A stretch of DNA of 64,000 nucleotides, taken from positions 36,441 to 100,440 of the forward strand of contig SHZK01000008.1 of the NCBI GenBank assembly GCA_009692305.1. Reading direction: 5' to 3'. Origin of the DNA: Gammaproteobacteria bacterium. Lineage in GTDB: Bacteria; Pseudomonadota; Gammaproteobacteria; Pseudomonadales; Pseudohongiellaceae. The notes under the pieces are model-generated. The model saw only the letters and a program-made list of their open reading frames with translations, was not told the DNA's origin and did no database searches. The translations under genes and the position numbers were made by a program. Of the stretch, positions 1 to 10,146 are shown in pieces (position 1 is the first letter of the stretch; each line of letters opens with the position of its first letter).

Positions 1-150
1 AATGCGGCACAACAATGGCCCACCATGTTCCAGATCACCCAGCGCCAGAGCCACGTGTTCCTTGCCAGTCTCTACGTCTTCGAAACCATAGATCGTGAAT
101 TGTCCCCACTGCGTCGGTAATACCGCGGAAGCTACAAAATTGACTGTCAA
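1..150 (-). CDS. ribA: GTP cyclohydrolase II, N-terminal part (cut by window edge)
   Basis: RibA opens the imidazole ring of GTP, the first committed step of riboflavin synthesis. Only the first 50 codons are present. The translation contains LPTQWGQFTIYGFEDVETG and KEHVALALGD, which match the N-terminus of bacterial RibA. The start is a TTG at 150, placed ten residues before LPT exactly as in E. coli RibA, with GAGGA upstream of it. The 60-base gap to pgpA holds imperfect direct copies of a TCTAAAACAC unit at about 165-208. A separate RibA makes sense here because the RibA-like half of the ribB product at 2728 looks inactive. The Cys-rich zinc site lies beyond the window. Confidence 0.85.
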   Translation of the reverse strand, partial: MTVNFVASAVLPTQWGQFTIYGFEDVETGKEHVALALGDLEHGGPLLCRI

Positions 151-210
151 CAGCAAATCCTCGTTTCTAAAACACTTATCTCTAAAACACCTATTTCCAA
201 AACAACAGCA

Positions 211-687
211 TCAGGCGATCAACACGACCACAGCCTGTATGCACAGGGCGGCCATTATACCTGCTAACACATCATCAAGCATGATGCCGAAGCCACCTTT
301 AACCTGTTGATCGACCCATTTAATGGGCCAGGGCTTGAATATGTCCAGCAGGCGGAACAGGACAAATCCCACGATTGGCCAGAACCAGGCCTGCGGTGCC
401 ATGAACATGGTTATCCAGTAGCCGACGAATTCGTCCCACACGATGCCGCCATGATCATGTACTCCAATATCTGTTGCGGTCTTGCCACACAGCCAGATGC
501 CCAACAGGAAACTCACTCCAATCAAGCACACATGCATCCAGAAACCGAGCGGCGACAACAACAGGTATATAAGCATGGCGACGAGCGTGCCAGCAGTACC
601 CGGCGCCTTTGGCACCGCACCACTGCCGAATCCGAAGGCGAGAAAATGAATCGGGTTGCGCCAGATTGATCGTGGTATTGCTGTCAT
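211..687 (-). CDS. pgpA: Phosphatidylglycerophosphatase A
   Basis: This inner-membrane lipid phosphatase removes phosphate from phosphatidylglycerophosphate to give phosphatidylglycerol. The protein is 158 residues. Visible family features are the N-terminal NPIHFLAFGFGSGAVPKAPG, the conserved GTAGTL segment, the acidic HDHGGIVWDEFVGYW motif, and several hydrophobic segments ending in a C-terminal helix. I used the ATG at 687 because the family begins close to the NP.H.LA.G.GSG motif; longer readings run into thiL. It starts 14 bases after the thiL stop, so it is probably co-transcribed with thiL, as in many gammaproteobacteria. Confidence 0.93.
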   Translation of the reverse strand: MTAIPRSIWRNPIHFLAFGFGSGAVPKAPGTAGTLVAMLIYLLLSPLGFWMHVCLIGVSFLLGIWLCGKTATDIGVHDHGGIVWDEFVGYWITMFMAPQAWFWPIVGFVLFRLLDIFKPWPIKWVDQQVKGGFGIMLDDVLAGIMAALCIQAVVVLIA

Positions 688-701
688 GTGTTTGCCATTG
701 C

Positions 702-1706
702 TTAAAAATGCCGGAACGCTGCCGGCTCGATCGCGCGCGTCGAGCCATCGGCATCGACACCATGCAGTGCGGTGCCAGCCACAATAGCTCCGATGCGGGT
801 AAACGCTATTCCGGTGGCCGCTGCGGCGGCCTCCGCCGCGGCGCACTGCGCAGGCGCCACGGTAACACAAAGTTCGTAGTCATCGCCCCCATAAAGAGCG
901 GCGCGCTGGCAATTGCTGGCGGACATGCAGGCGCGGGCGGCATCGGAAAAAGGCAGCGCTGACAGCTGTAGCAAGCTACCTACTCCGTTCGCCCGCAATA
1001 TATGACCCAGATCGCCCGCCAGGCCATCGGAGATATCGATACCACTGCTGACATAGGGCGCCAGTGCCTGCGCGAGCGCGATGCGCGGTTCCGGTTGATA
1101 GTAGGCTGCATGCAGGTATAACAGGTGTTGCGCAGTGGCTGCGCCAGGTTGCAGTTGCATCGAGTCGCCGAATTGCGTCGCTAGTCCCAGGCTGGCCAGA
1201 GCGATGGCACCATCACCGAGACTGCCGCTGACATAGATTTGATCGCCGACCTTGGCTCCGCTTCTGCGCATTACCCGGTCGGGTGCTACCAGACCTTGTA
1301 CCTGGATCGCAATATTGAGTGGTCCGCGGGAGATATCGCCGCCCACCAACGGGCAATTAAATGCCCGCGCCAGTTGCAGCAAGCCGCTGCTGAAGCCCGC
1401 TAACCATGCATTGTTCGCAGCAGGCAGGGTGAGACCGAGAGTAAAGCAAAAGGGTTCGGCTGCCATCGCCGCCAGGTCGCTGAGATTCACCGCGAGTGCG
1501 CGCTGCGCGACCAATGCCGGGTCCGCCTGTGGCGGAAAATGAATGCCTTCCACCAGCACATCCATCGACATAACCAGCAATTTGTCCGCCGGTACATTCA
1601 ATAGCGCGCCATCATCCCCTATACCGAGTGTGACACCGGCACGGGGAAATTGCAGACCAGACTCGGCAAAATAACGCCGAATAATTTCGAACTCTGAAGG
1701 AATCAT
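702..1706 (-). CDS. thiL: Thiamine-monophosphate kinase
   Basis: ThiL phosphorylates thiamine monophosphate to the active cofactor thiamine diphosphate in the cytoplasm. The 334-residue product has the family length. Recognisable motifs in order are GIGDDGA (about residue 28), SMDVLVEGIHF (about 47), NLSDLAAM (about 74), VGGDISRG (about 121), GIDISDGLAGDLGHI and YGGDDYEL, which together form the Mg-ATP and substrate site of the PurM/ThiL fold. It lies nine bases after nusB and fourteen before pgpA on the same strand, in the usual nusB-thiL-pgpA order. Nothing unusual was seen. Confidence 0.96.
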   Translation of the reverse strand: MIPSEFEIIRRYFAESGLQFPRAGVTLGIGDDGALLNVPADKLLVMSMDVLVEGIHFPPQADPALVAQRALAVNLSDLAAMAAEPFCFTLGLTLPAANNAWLAGFSSGLLQLARAFNCPLVGGDISRGPLNIAIQVQGLVAPDRVMRRSGAKVGDQIYVSGSLGDGAIALASLGLATQFGDSMQLQPGAATAQHLLYLHAAYYQPEPRIALAQALAPYVSSGIDISDGLAGDLGHILRANGVGSLLQLSALPFSDAARACMSASNCQRAALYGGDDYELCVTVAPAQCAAAEAAAAATGIAFTRIGAIVAGTALHGVDADGSTRAIEPAAFRHF

Positions 1707-1715
1707 GGCCCCGCT

Positions 1716-2195
1716 TCAGCCCCGCTTCTGCTTCAACTCCAAAGGCCGCAACACTGGCGCCAGTTTGTCCAGTACGCCGTTGATGTACTTGTGGCTGTCG
1801 GTAGCGCCAAACATCTTGGCCAACTCCACCGCCTCATTGATAACAACCCGGTATGGCACGTCAATACGATGCGCCAATTCATAGGTACCCAGATAAAGCA
1901 ACGCATGTTCTATGGGATCAAGTGCCGTGAGGGCGCGGTCAAGCAGCGGAACGAGATACGCATCGAGCGCTGCGGCTTCCTTCGGCACGGCTGTGAGCAC
2001 TTCCTCAAAATACTCCCAGTCAATCTTGTTGCTGGGGTTTTCTTCGCGGAATTGCTTGATGATGTCCAGGGCTTCACCATCGGCGATCAGCCATTGGTAC
2101 AAAGCCTGCATTAGCAGACGTCGCGCCTTGCGTCGGTGCGCCAGCGACAAGCGTGGCCGCGCCGAGGTGGTTGACTGGGATTCGTTAGGTGCCAC
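1716..2195 (-). CDS. nusB: Transcription antitermination factor NusB
   Basis: NusB binds boxA RNA with ribosomal protein S10 and supports rRNA antitermination. The 159-residue product contains RRKARRLLMQALYQW near the N-terminus and, toward the C-terminus, YRVVINEAVELAKMFG and HKYINGVLDKLAP, which are hallmark NusB segments. The start appears to be GTG at 2195, directly abutting the ribH stop at 2196, so translation is probably coupled to ribH. The N-terminal extension before the RRKAR helix is Ser/Thr rich and slightly longer than in E. coli. Confidence 0.95.
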   Translation of the reverse strand: MAPNESQSTTSARPRLSLAHRRKARRLLMQALYQWLIADGEALDIIKQFREENPSNKIDWEYFEEVLTAVPKEAAALDAYLVPLLDRALTALDPIEHALLYLGTYELAHRIDVPYRVVINEAVELAKMFGATDSHKYINGVLDKLAPVLRPLELKQKRG

Positions 2196-2672
2196 CTAGT
2201 GCTCCAGTTGGCGCAGCAAGCTGACCATTTCTATGGCAGTAAGCGCCGCTTCAGCACCCTTGTTGCCTGCTTTGGGGCCAGCGCGTTCGGTGGCTTGCTC
2301 GATGTTGTCTACCGTCAGCACGCCGAAGGCTACCGGTTTGCCGGATTGCAGGCTGACCTGACTGATGCCCCGCGCGCACTCGCCCGCAACATATTCAAAA
2401 TGTGGTGTACCGCCCCGGATGACAGCACCCAAGGCAATGATGCCATCGAAATCATCGCTGTTTGCCAGACTTTGCACCGCCAGTGGCAATTCGAAGGCAC
2501 CTGGCACTTTGACAATGGTAATGTCCTTGTCCTGTACACCATGCTTCTTCAATTCAGCGAGGGCGCCATCCAGCAGACGATCGACGATAAAGCTGTTAAA
2601 ACGCGCGGCGGCAATGGCAAAGCGGGCAGGCACAATCTGGTAATTGCCTTCAATGGTCTTGATCGTACTCAT
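2196..2672 (-). CDS. ribH: 6,7-dimethyl-8-ribityllumazine synthase
   Basis: RibH condenses 5-amino-6-ribitylaminouracil with the four-carbon phosphate made by RibB, giving lumazine, the substrate of riboflavin synthase. The 158-residue protein shows AARFNSFI for ribityl binding, the phosphate/substrate loop [21 protein letters not shown] carrying the catalytic His, FGVLTVDN and the family C-terminal motif with NKG. It sits between ribB and nusB, 55 bases after ribB, in the conserved riboflavin operon order. Confidence 0.97.
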   Translation of the reverse strand: MSTIKTIEGNYQIVPARFAIAAARFNSFIVDRLLDGALAELKKHGVQDKDITIVKVPGAFELPLAVQSLANSDDFDGIIALGAVIRGGTPHFEYVAGECARGISQVSLQSGKPVAFGVLTVDNIEQATERAGPKAGNKGAEAALTAIEMVSLLRQLEH

Positions 2673-2727
2673 GGTGAATTCCTGCTAATCGGTTTTGCTC
2701 TGCTGGATCGAGTTTTGCTGGTTCCAG

Positions 2728-3840
2728 TCACTGCTTGAACTGGACGAAGTCGACAACTTCAAGATCGAAACCGGAGATGGCATTGAATTTCGCCGGATAG
2801 CTCAACAGCCGCATCTTGCCGACACCGAGATCGCGCAATATTTGCGAGCCGGTACCGATGGTCAGATCATTGCGCGGAATATTGCTGCGACTGGTACCGT
2901 GGCCATTGGCTAAGGCGGCGGCGATGGTTTGTTCCAGATCCTGCCCATAATCGTCGCCGGATAATAGCACAGCCACGCCCTTGCGTTCCCTGGCGATTTG
3001 CTCCAGCGCACCGCTGAATGACCAACTCGTACGCTCAGCCGTATACACGTCGCAAATATCACGCAGCGTATTGGGTATATGCACCCGCACCAGCACCGGA
3101 TCATCAGCCACAATCTTGCCCATAGAAAATGCGATATGGGTGCTGCCACTGATGGAGTCGAGATATCTGTGCACCGTGAACTCGCCATACTTCGTTTGCA
3201 TTGGGTTCGATTCGAGTCGGGTAATGGTGCGCTCATTGGCGATGCGATAATGAATCAGATCCACGATCGTGCCGATTTTCAAGCCGTGTTTCTTCGCGAA
3301 TTTTTCCAAATCAGGACGGCGCGCCATGCTGCCATCTTCATTCATGATCTCCACGATTGCGGCCGCTGGCGCGTAGCCCGCCATGCGTGCCAGATCACAG
3401 CCGGATTCGGTGTGACCGGCGCGGCGCAGCACGCCACCAGGCTGCGCCATGATCGGAAAAATATGACCTGGCTGCACGATATCGCGCGCCACAGAATCAC
3501 GAGCGACAGCAGCCTGAATGGTGCGGGCGCGATCGGCGGCAGAAATACCGGTGGTTACTCCGGTGGCCGCTTCGATGGAAACAGTAAAATTGGTGTTATA
3601 GAGTGTGTTGTTCTCATTCACCATCAAAGGCAACTTCAGAAATTCACAACGATCCCTGGTGAGCGTCAGGCAGATCAGGCCGCGCGCATTGGTCGCCATG
3701 AAATTTATGTCTTCTGTGCGCACGCGCTCGGCGGCAATGATCAGATCGCCTTCGTTTTCGCGGTCTTCATCATCCATCAATATCACCATCTTGCCCTGGC
3801 GAATATCGTCGATGATTTCTTCTACCGAATTCAGTTCCAT
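2728..3840 (-). CDS. ribB: 3,4-dihydroxy-2-butanone 4-phosphate synthase with degenerate GTP cyclohydrolase II-like domain
   Basis: The N-terminal ~200 residues are a RibB domain that converts ribulose 5-phosphate to dihydroxybutanone phosphate: [11 protein letters not shown] (about 23-33), FTVSIEA, GHIFPI and [13 protein letters not shown] are visible. The C-terminal ~170 residues align with the RibA fold, but where RibA has a Cys-rich zinc motif after VRVH, this protein reads [11 protein letters not shown]. The GTP cyclohydrolase site therefore looks lost. Such RibB proteins with an inactive RibA-like tail are known in proteobacteria. The ATG at 3840 is one base past the ribE stop. An upstream in-frame extension would overlap ribE and was not used. 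Confidence 0.93.
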   Translation of the reverse strand: MELNSVEEIIDDIRQGKMVILMDDEDRENEGDLIIAAERVRTEDINFMATNARGLICLTLTRDRCEFLKLPLMVNENNTLYNTNFTVSIEAATGVTTGISAADRARTIQAAVARDSVARDIVQPGHIFPIMAQPGGVLRRAGHTESGCDLARMAGYAPAAAIVEIMNEDGSMARRPDLEKFAKKHGLKIGTIVDLIHYRIANERTITRLESNPMQTKYGEFTVHRYLDSISGSTHIAFSMGKIVADDPVLVRVHIPNTLRDICDVYTAERTSWSFSGALEQIARERKGVAVLLSGDDYGQDLEQTIAAALANGHGTSRSNIPRNDLTIGTGSQILRDLGVGKMRLLSYPAKFNAISGFDLEVVDFVQFKQ

Positions 3841-3841
3841 T

Positions 3842-4450
3842 CTAGTCTCTGCTGGTATCTTTGAGCAGCAAGCGTTCCAGATAACGTGCGATAACATCCA
3901 CTTCCAGATTCACCTGTTGCCCAAGCGCGTAATCGCCGATTATTGTTTCATGCTGAGTATGTGGAATCACATTCACGGTGAACGTGGCGCTTTTTGTTTC
4001 ATTCACCGTCAGGCTGGTGCCGTCGATGCAGATGGAGCCCTTGCCTGCGACATAGCGCGCCAGCGCAGCCGGTACCTCAAAGCGCATGCGCACACTGTTG
4101 CCATCCGCTACCGACTCCAGCAATTTGCCAACGCCATCGACATGGCCGCTCACCATATGGCCACCGAGTCGCGCAGTCGCAAGCAGCGCCTTCTCGAGAT
4201 TCACGCGCGAGCCCGACTTGAGCTTGCCCAAGTTGGTGCAGGCCAGCGATTCGTTGGACACATCGGCACTGAAAGAATTCGGCTCCAGCGCCACCACGGT
4301 GAGACAGCAACCACTCACCGCGATACTGTCGCCAATGTTCACATCACCAAAATCCAGCTGCTGGCTGGTGATGGTGATGCGCCAATCTGCGCCGGCAGCT
4401 TGCCGCAGACTGGTGACCGTACCTGTAGCCTCGATAATGCCAGTAAACAT
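3842..4450 (-). CDS. ribE: Riboflavin synthase, alpha subunit
   Basis: The enzyme dismutates two lumazine molecules to riboflavin. The 202-residue protein has the typical two homologous lumazine-binding barrels: [10 protein letters not shown] and SGCCLTV in the first, [10 protein letters not shown] and GTSLTVNE in the second. The start is the ATG at 4450, because the family begins with MFTGI; an ATG three codons upstream would overlap ribD. The ribD stop lies one base away and the ribB start one base away at the other end, so ribD-ribE-ribB are tightly packed and probably translated together. Confidence 0.96.
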   Translation of the reverse strand: MFTGIIEATGTVTSLRQAAGADWRITITSQQLDFGDVNIGDSIAVSGCCLTVVALEPNSFSADVSNESLACTNLGKLKSGSRVNLEKALLATARLGGHMVSGHVDGVGKLLESVADGNSVRMRFEVPAALARYVAGKGSICIDGTSLTVNETKSATFTVNVIPHTQHETIIGDYALGQQVNLEVDVIARYLERLLLKDTSRD

Positions 4451-4451
4451 G

Positions 4452-5639
4452 TCATGCACCGGCCGCTGTGCGCGGCTGCAGGGTCACGCGGATGTCACCG
4501 TGCCCGGCCTCACCCACTATTGCTACATCTATTATGTCGAATTCGATGCTGTCCGCCAGGGTTTGCAGCCCGGTGAATTCCACCAGTGCGCGCCCGTCCT
4601 TCCCCAGCAGCTTCGGTGCGATATACAGCAGCAACTCATCCACCAGGCCAGCCTCAATGAACGCCGTACTGAGTATGGCACCGGCTTCCACCAGGATTTC
4701 ATTGCACTCGAAATCGGCGGCGAGGGATTCTAGCACAGAACGCAGCGCCAGCCCGGACCCGGCCCCCGGCAGCGCCTTGAGCGTGACATTGCCCGGATAT
4801 GCGCTGCTGTCGGTCGTATTAGAGCTGGTACCGAAAATCACGACACTACCCTGCTCCCGCAGAATTCTGGCCGTGGCCGGTGTGCGCCGTCCCGAATCGA
4901 GGATAACCCGCAATGGCTGCCGTGACAGGGCCAGCGCATTCGCCTGCAGTGCAGACTGGGACAGGGGCAATTCGGCGCTGCGGACGGTGAGCGCGGGATC
5001 ATCAGCCAACACGGTGCCGATACCGGTGACGATCGCGCAGCTGTGGGCGCGTAATAATTGGCCATCGGCGCGTGCCGCCGGGCCGGTTATCCACTTGCTG
5101 TCGCCATTGGCGAGCGCGGTGCGGCCATCGAGACTCATCGCCAGTTTGAGACGGACATAGGGCAAGCCCTGCTGGTGCCGCCGAAAGTAACCGCGATTCA
5201 AATCCATGGCGTCTTGTTCAAAATCTTTTAGGTGATATACCTGGACTCCTGCAGCTTCCAATACTGTAATGCCTTTGCCAGAGACACTCGGATTCGGATC
5301 GATGCTGGCAAGCACCACACGTTCGATGCCCGCCGCCAATAATGCCTCGACACAGGGACCAGTACGCCCAGTATGTGCGCAGGGCTCCAGCGTCACGAAT
5401 GCAGTGGCCGCACGCGCAGCGGCACCAGCCTGGCGCAGGGCGGCAACTTCGGCATGGGCCTGACCGGCAGCGGCGTGCCAGCCCTCGCCCACAAGCTTAC
5501 GATCCTTCACGATCACACAGCCCACTCTGGGATTGGGAGCTGCGGTAATTACCGTGCGCGCAAGCGCCAGGGCCTGGCGCATATGAACTGGCCAGTCAAC
5601 AATCTCTGCGCTGAGCGCACTGTTGGAATAAACTTGCAT
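4452..5639 (-). CDS. ribD: Bifunctional riboflavin biosynthesis deaminase/reductase RibD
   Basis: RibD deaminates the pyrimidine formed by RibA and then reduces its ribose. The N-terminal deaminase domain shows the zinc motifs HAEVAAL and [11 protein letters not shown] and the NPRVGCVIV strand. The C-terminal reductase domain shows [11 protein letters not shown] and SKWITG. I chose the ATG at 5639, giving 395 residues. An ATG at 5582, just before the [10 protein letters not shown] helix, is also possible, and neither has a strong ribosome-binding site. It lies just downstream of nrdR and one base from ribE. Confidence 0.94.
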   Translation of the reverse strand: MQVYSNSALSAEIVDWPVHMRQALALARTVITAAPNPRVGCVIVKDRKLVGEGWHAAAGQAHAEVAALRQAGAAARAATAFVTLEPCAHTGRTGPCVEALLAAGIERVVLASIDPNPSVSGKGITVLEAAGVQVYHLKDFEQDAMDLNRGYFRRHQQGLPYVRLKLAMSLDGRTALANGDSKWITGPAARADGQLLRAHSCAIVTGIGTVLADDPALTVRSAELPLSQSALQANALALSRQPLRVILDSGRRTPATARILREQGSVVIFGTSSNTTDSSAYPGNVTLKALPGAGSGLALRSVLESLAADFECNEILVEAGAILSTAFIEAGLVDELLLYIAPKLLGKDGRALVEFTGLQTLADSIEFDIIDVAIVGEAGHGDIRVTLQPRTAAGA

Positions 5640-5662
5640 AAGCAGCTGGGGGCAGAACAACC

Positions 5663-6130
5663 TTATGAGTTTTTGGAGTTGTCCTTGGCGAGACGATCAA
5701 TTTCCTGACGAAATTCGTTCAGGTCCTTGAAGCTTCTGTACACCGACGCGAAGCGCACGAAGGCTACCTCATCGAGTACGCGCAATTCCTTCATCACCTG
5801 TTCGCCAACCGTGCGCGAGGGGATCTCACGTTCGCCGGTAGCGCGCAGGTGCGCCTTGATACGACTGATCGCTTCCTCTACTTTCTCAATACCGACCGGT
5901 CGTTTCTCCAGCGCCTTGGTGAGGCCAGCCATCAGCTTGTCTTCATTGAAGGGTTCGCGAATGCCATTCTGCTTGATGATGCGCGGCATCACCAGCTCGG
6001 CTGTTTCATAGGTCGTGAAGCGTTCCTCACAGGTGATACATTCGCGGCGGCGCCGCACATGATTGCCTTCCGAGACCAAGCGGGAGTCTATGACTTTCGT
6101 ATCAACCGCACTACAAAATGGACAATGCAT
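5663..6130 (-). CDS. nrdR: Transcriptional repressor NrdR
   Basis: NrdR senses dATP/ATP through an ATP-cone and represses ribonucleotide reductase genes. The 155-residue protein starts [17 protein letters not shown] and has a second cysteine pair in [17 protein letters not shown], making the zinc ribbon, followed by the ATP-cone ([16 protein letters not shown]) and a helical C-terminus. It is the first gene of the riboflavin operon on the minus strand, 86 bases downstream of glyA, as in many gammaproteobacteria. No NrdR box was convincingly seen in the short upstream gap. Confidence 0.97.
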   Translation of the reverse strand: MHCPFCSAVDTKVIDSRLVSEGNHVRRRRECITCEERFTTYETAELVMPRIIKQNGIREPFNEDKLMAGLTKALEKRPVGIEKVEEAISRIKAHLRATGEREIPSRTVGEQVMKELRVLDEVAFVRFASVYRSFKDLNEFRQEIDRLAKDNSKNS

Positions 6131-6216
6131 AAAAACCTTAATTCTTGTTAGGACCAGTTACGACCAGCTCGCACTGAACTGCCCAGGTAGTTATCGTTCT
6201 GTCTTGATACCAATTC

Positions 6217-7470
6217 CTATTGATAAACCGGAAAGCGCGCACACAGTGCCAACACTTTCTGCTGGGTTGCCTTGATCAAGGCTTCATTGCCGAGGTCTTC
6301 CAGAATATCGCACATCCACGACGTTAATTCACTCGCTTCAGCTTCCTTGAATCCCCGTGTGGTAATAGCCGGCGAACCGATGCGCAAACCACTCGTTACA
6401 AACGGCGGCTTCGGGTCATTCGGCACCGCGTTCTTGTTCACGGTGATATTGGCACGGCCCAGGGCAGCATCAGCATCTTTACCGGTAATGCCCTGCTTGA
6501 TCAGACTCAGCAGAAACAGATGGTCGTCGGTGCCGTTGGATACCACCTCGAAGCCGCGGTCGATAAAACCCTTGGCCATGGCACGGGCATTCTTCAATAC
6601 TTGTTGTTGATAGGTTTTGAATTCAGGCTGCATCGCTTCCTTGAAGCACACTGCCTTTGCCGCGATCACGTGCATTAACGGGCCGCCCTGGCTTTCCGGA
6701 AACACGGCGAAATTCAGCTTTTTTTCCAGTTCCGGGTTCGACTTCGCGAGAATCAGGCCGCCACGTGGACCGCGCAAAGTCTTGTGCGTGGTAGTCGTGG
6801 TGACATCGGCGATCTGGACTGGGCTCGGATACACCCCAGCGGCGACGAGGCCAGCGACGTGGGCCATATCGACTAAAAAATAGGCGCCAACGCTATCAGC
6901 AATGTCACGAAACCGCTGCCAGTCGATGACACGGGAATAGGCGGAGAAACCCGCTATGATCATCTTCGGCCGGTGCTGCTGCGCCAGAGCCTGCACTTCG
7001 TCATAATCGATCTCACCGGTGGCGTTGTTGAGGCCATATTGCACCGCGTTATAGATGCGACCGGAGAAACTGACACTGGCACCGTGGGTGAGATGGCCGC
7101 CATGGGCCAGGCTCATACCGAGCACGGTATCACCGGGCTTCAACAGCGCCATGAACACTGCCGCATTCGCCTGGGATCCGGAATGGGGTTGCACGTTGGC
7201 ATAGTCAGCATTGAACAATTGTTTGGCGCGGGCGATGGCCAGTTGTTCGACGACGTCCACATGTTCACAGCCACCGTAGTAACGCTTGCCCGGATAACCC
7301 TCAGCATATTTGTTGGTCAATACCGAACCCTGGGCTGCCATAACCAGCGGACTCGTATAATTCTCGGAGGCAATCAATTCGATATGATGTTCCTGTCGGA
7401 CCTTCTCCGCCTCCATGGCTGCACTCAAGTCAGGATCATAATCAGACAATTTGGTGTTGCTGTTAAACAT
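6217..7470 (-). CDS. glyA: Serine hydroxymethyltransferase
   Basis: GlyA interconverts serine and glycine while charging tetrahydrofolate with a one-carbon unit. The 417-residue PLP enzyme shows [23 protein letters not shown], the PLP-lysine segment [15 protein letters not shown] and a C-terminal region ending in ALCARFPVY. The ATG at 7470 ([13 protein letters not shown]) is preceded by GGAG at good spacing. A longer reading adds about 46 non-conserved residues and was rejected. It lies upstream of nrdR and is divergent from ettA across a 260-base gap that should hold both promoters; a TAGAAT-like -10 on the minus strand is visible, without a clear -35. Confidence 0.97.
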   Translation of the reverse strand: MFNSNTKLSDYDPDLSAAMEAEKVRQEHHIELIASENYTSPLVMAAQGSVLTNKYAEGYPGKRYYGGCEHVDVVEQLAIARAKQLFNADYANVQPHSGSQANAAVFMALLKPGDTVLGMSLAHGGHLTHGASVSFSGRIYNAVQYGLNNATGEIDYDEVQALAQQHRPKMIIAGFSAYSRVIDWQRFRDIADSVGAYFLVDMAHVAGLVAAGVYPSPVQIADVTTTTTHKTLRGPRGGLILAKSNPELEKKLNFAVFPESQGGPLMHVIAAKAVCFKEAMQPEFKTYQQQVLKNARAMAKGFIDRGFEVVSNGTDDHLFLLSLIKQGITGKDADAALGRANITVNKNAVPNDPKPPFVTSGLRIGSPAITTRGFKEAEASELTSWMCDILEDLGNEALIKATQQKVLALCARFPVYQ

Positions 7471-7730
7471 CTGGCACTCCATTGGATAGGGCGAAATTGA
7501 GGTTGGGAACCCGCGGATTTTTGCCGGCGCGTGCATGACAGGGCGCCATTTCAATAAGGACCCTATTCTACATGACGACCCTGCAATCGGCATCCGCAAA
7601 ATCGCCATTATGTCCCGCTAATAATGGCCAAAGGGAGCAATAATCCGGGCTGCTAATCTGCAACTACAAATGCCAGTTGGCTGTGACATAATATCCACCT
7701 GTTTTTTCCAGCACACAGGCACTGAATAGC

Positions 7731-9401
7731 ATGGCTCAATTTGTATACACGATGCACCGGGTTGGCAAGATCGTTCCGCCAAAGCGGGAAATTCTCAAAG
7801 ATATCTCGCTCTCGTTTTTCCATGGGGCCAAGATCGGCGTATTGGGCCTGAACGGTTCCGGCAAATCCACCCTGCTGCGGATCATGGCTGGGCGTGACCA
7901 GGAATATAACGGCGAGGCGCGGGCGCAGGCCGAACTTCGCGTCGGTTACCTGCCGCAGGAACCGGAGCTGGATGAAGCGAAGGACGTGCTCGGCAACGTG
8001 CAGGATGGCATCAAGGACATCATGCAACTGCTGGAGGATTTCAACGCCATCAGCGACAAGTTCGCCGAGCCGATGAGCGATGACGAAATGAATGCGCTGC
8101 TGGAACAGCAGGGCAGCTTGCAAAATCAAATCGACGCGGTTGATGGTTGGCAGGTTGAACGCATCTTGGAACAAGCCGCCGATGCCTTGCGACTGCCGCC
8201 CTGGGATTCGCAAGTGACTACGCTGTCAGGCGGTGAGAAACGCCGGGTAGCTTTATGCCGACTGCTGTTATCCAAACCCGACATGCTGCTGCTGGACGAG
8301 CCGACGAACCATCTTGATGCTGAGAGTGTGGCATGGCTCGAACGCTTCCTGCAGGAATATCCCGGTACCGTGGTAGCGATCACCCACGACCGCTACTTCC
8401 TGGACAACGCCGCTGGCTGGATTCTGGAACTTGACCGCGGCCATGGCATTCCCTACGAGGGCAATTACACGAACTGGCTGGAAACCAAAGAGCGGCGTCT
8501 CGAAACCGAAGCCAAGCAGGAAGCCGCCCACGAACGCACCATCAAATCCGAACTGGAATGGGTGCGCGCCAATCCCAAGGGCCGTCAGTCCAAGAGCAAG
8601 GCGCGTATCGCTCGCTTCGAAGAACTGAATTCCCAGGAATTCCAGAAGCGCAATGAAACCTCAGAGATGTACATTCCGCCCGGACCTCGTCTCGGCGACA
8701 AGGTGCTGGAAGTAAATAATCTGAGCAAGGGCTTCGGCGAGAAAACCTTGATCGACAACCTGTCATTCTCCGTGCCGAAAGGCAGCATCGTCGGCATCAT
8801 CGGCGGCAACGGCGCCGGTAAGACCACCTTCCTGCGCATGCTGGTGGGTGCGGAAAAACCCGATTCCGGCACGATTGAACTGGGCGAAACCGTGGAGCTG
8901 GCCTACGTGGACCAGAGCCGCGACGAACTCAATGGTGACAAGACCGTGTTTGAAGAATTGTCGAACGGTCAGGAAATTCTGCAAATCGGCAAATACGAGA
9001 TTCCGTCACGGGCCTACGCCAGTCGCTTCAACTTCAAGGGCGGCGATCAGCAGAAATTTGTGAAGGACCTTTCAGGTGGAGAACGTAATCGCCTGCACAT
9101 GGCGAAGCTATTGAAACGCGGCGCCAACGTGTTGCTATTGGACGAACCGACCAACGATCTCGACGTGGAAACCCTGCGCGCTCTGGAAGAAGGTTTACTG
9201 GCGTTTCCGGGTTGCGTCATCGTCGTATCACACGATCGCTGGTTTCTCGACCGTATCTGCACTCACATCCTCGCCTTCGAAGGCGACAGCAAGATTGTGT
9301 TTCACAACGGCAACTACACGGACTATGAAGCGGATCGCAAGAAGCGCCTGGGCGATAATGCCGCGCCGACCCGCATCAAGTACAAGAAGTTGAATGGCTG
9401 A
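7731..9401 (+). CDS. ettA: Energy-dependent translational throttle protein EttA (ABC-F)
   Basis: EttA is a soluble ABC-F ATPase that binds the ribosomal E site and gates entry into elongation according to ATP level. The 556-residue product has two nucleotide-binding domains without membrane segments: Walker A GLNGSGKST and GGNGAGKTT, signatures LSGGEKRR and LSGGERNR, Walker B LLLDEPTNHLD and LLLDEPTNDLD. The P-site tRNA interaction linker between them is basic, with the ANPKGRQSKSKARI segment typical of EttA. It ends KYKKLNG. A strong inverted repeat follows the stop. Confidence 0.96.
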   Translation: MAQFVYTMHRVGKIVPPKREILKDISLSFFHGAKIGVLGLNGSGKSTLLRIMAGRDQEYNGEARAQAELRVGYLPQEPELDEAKDVLGNVQDGIKDIMQLLEDFNAISDKFAEPMSDDEMNALLEQQGSLQNQIDAVDGWQVERILEQAADALRLPPWDSQVTTLSGGEKRRVALCRLLLSKPDMLLLDEPTNHLDAESVAWLERFLQEYPGTVVAITHDRYFLDNAAGWILELDRGHGIPYEGNYTNWLETKERRLETEAKQEAAHERTIKSELEWVRANPKGRQSKSKARIARFEELNSQEFQKRNETSEMYIPPGPRLGDKVLEVNNLSKGFGEKTLIDNLSFSVPKGSIVGIIGGNGAGKTTFLRMLVGAEKPDSGTIELGETVELAYVDQSRDELNGDKTVFEELSNGQEILQIGKYEIPSRAYASRFNFKGGDQQKFVKDLSGGERNRLHMAKLLKRGANVLLLDEPTNDLDVETLRALEEGLLAFPGCVIVVSHDRWFLDRICTHILAFEGDSKIVFHNGNYTDYEADRKKRLGDNAAPTRIKYKKLNG

Positions 9402-9408
9402 TTAAAAT

Positions 9409-9453
9409 AAAAGGTGCCAGATTTATTTAGCTAAAATAAATCTGGCACCTTTT
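9409..9453. terminator. 20-bp palindrome, probable bidirectional terminator
   Basis: The left arm AAAAGGTGCCAGATTTATTT (9409-9428) and its exact complement at 9434-9453 flank a five-base loop. It lies between the convergent ettA and nucleotidase genes and ends in T-runs on both strands, so it should terminate both. The sequence resembles the GGTGCCAGA/TCTGGCACC palindromes often scattered in gammaproteobacterial genomes. A related half-copy, TAAATCTGACACGTTT, occurs at 10121-10136. Confidence 0.8.
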
Positions 9454-9454
9454 A

Positions 9455-10051
9455 CTATTTCCCATCCGAGGTCGGGAAGCGTTGCTTGATCAATGCATAC
9501 ACCTCGTCCCAGTTTTCTGCACGCGGCTGCGTTATATGTCGATTGGTGCTATTGGCGAAGCAGATCGCGTAATGCCCGCGCTCACGTAGTCGATCAATAT
9601 TGACCGGCGCGTCCTCTACATAAATATCCGCTCCCACCTGATCCTTCTCTTTCATAAAACACAGATCCCAATAAGAAATGCCATGATCATCCAGCCAGGC
9701 AATGGTCTGGCGCACCGATGTCTCATGAAAGAAGTAGATATACAGGCGATGGGTGATTATGCGGATACGATAGCCTTCATTGGACAGGGCGCGCAGCACG
9801 CTGCGGGCGCCCGGAATCATCGGCACTGTTGCAAAGAAGTTGCGCTGGGTGACGGCGAAGCGATGCAGGCTCTGGTATTCCTCGTTATCCTGAATGCCCC
9901 ATTCCTCCAGGCCATAACTGACTTCTGTTGGCAGGCTGTCCAGATCCTTCTCGAACCATTTGGCGGCGATCTCCCGCATGCGCGAATAAAAGTCGACACA
10001 GACGCCATCGAGGTCGACGCCGATTACTATCTGGTTATTGTCGGAGGGCAT
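9455..10051 (-). CDS. 5'-nucleotidase of the NT5C HAD family
   Basis: The 198-residue product is a HAD-superfamily phosphatase resembling 5'(3')-deoxyribonucleotidases. The N-terminal catalytic motif is [12 protein letters not shown] (nucleophile Asp13, acid/base Asp15). Motif II is IITHRLY and the late acidic motif is [10 protein letters not shown]. The aromatic-rich cap ([15 protein letters not shown]) matches NT5C-type proteins. It would dephosphorylate nucleoside or deoxynucleoside monophosphates, but the substrate cannot be read from sequence. It is convergent with ettA and separated by the palindrome. Confidence 0.82.
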   Translation of the reverse strand: MPSDNNQIVIGVDLDGVCVDFYSRMREIAAKWFEKDLDSLPTEVSYGLEEWGIQDNEEYQSLHRFAVTQRNFFATVPMIPGARSVLRALSNEGYRIRIITHRLYIYFFHETSVRQTIAWLDDHGISYWDLCFMKEKDQVGADIYVEDAPVNIDRLRERGHYAICFANSTNRHITQPRAENWDEVYALIKQRFPTSDGK

Positions 10052-10146
10052 AAGCCAATCTGTCCTTGAAACGAAGTTGCCATGATACGAGAAAAAGCTG
10101 TCAGAACTACTTTACCTGATTAAATCTGACACGTTTGTGCCGCTTT

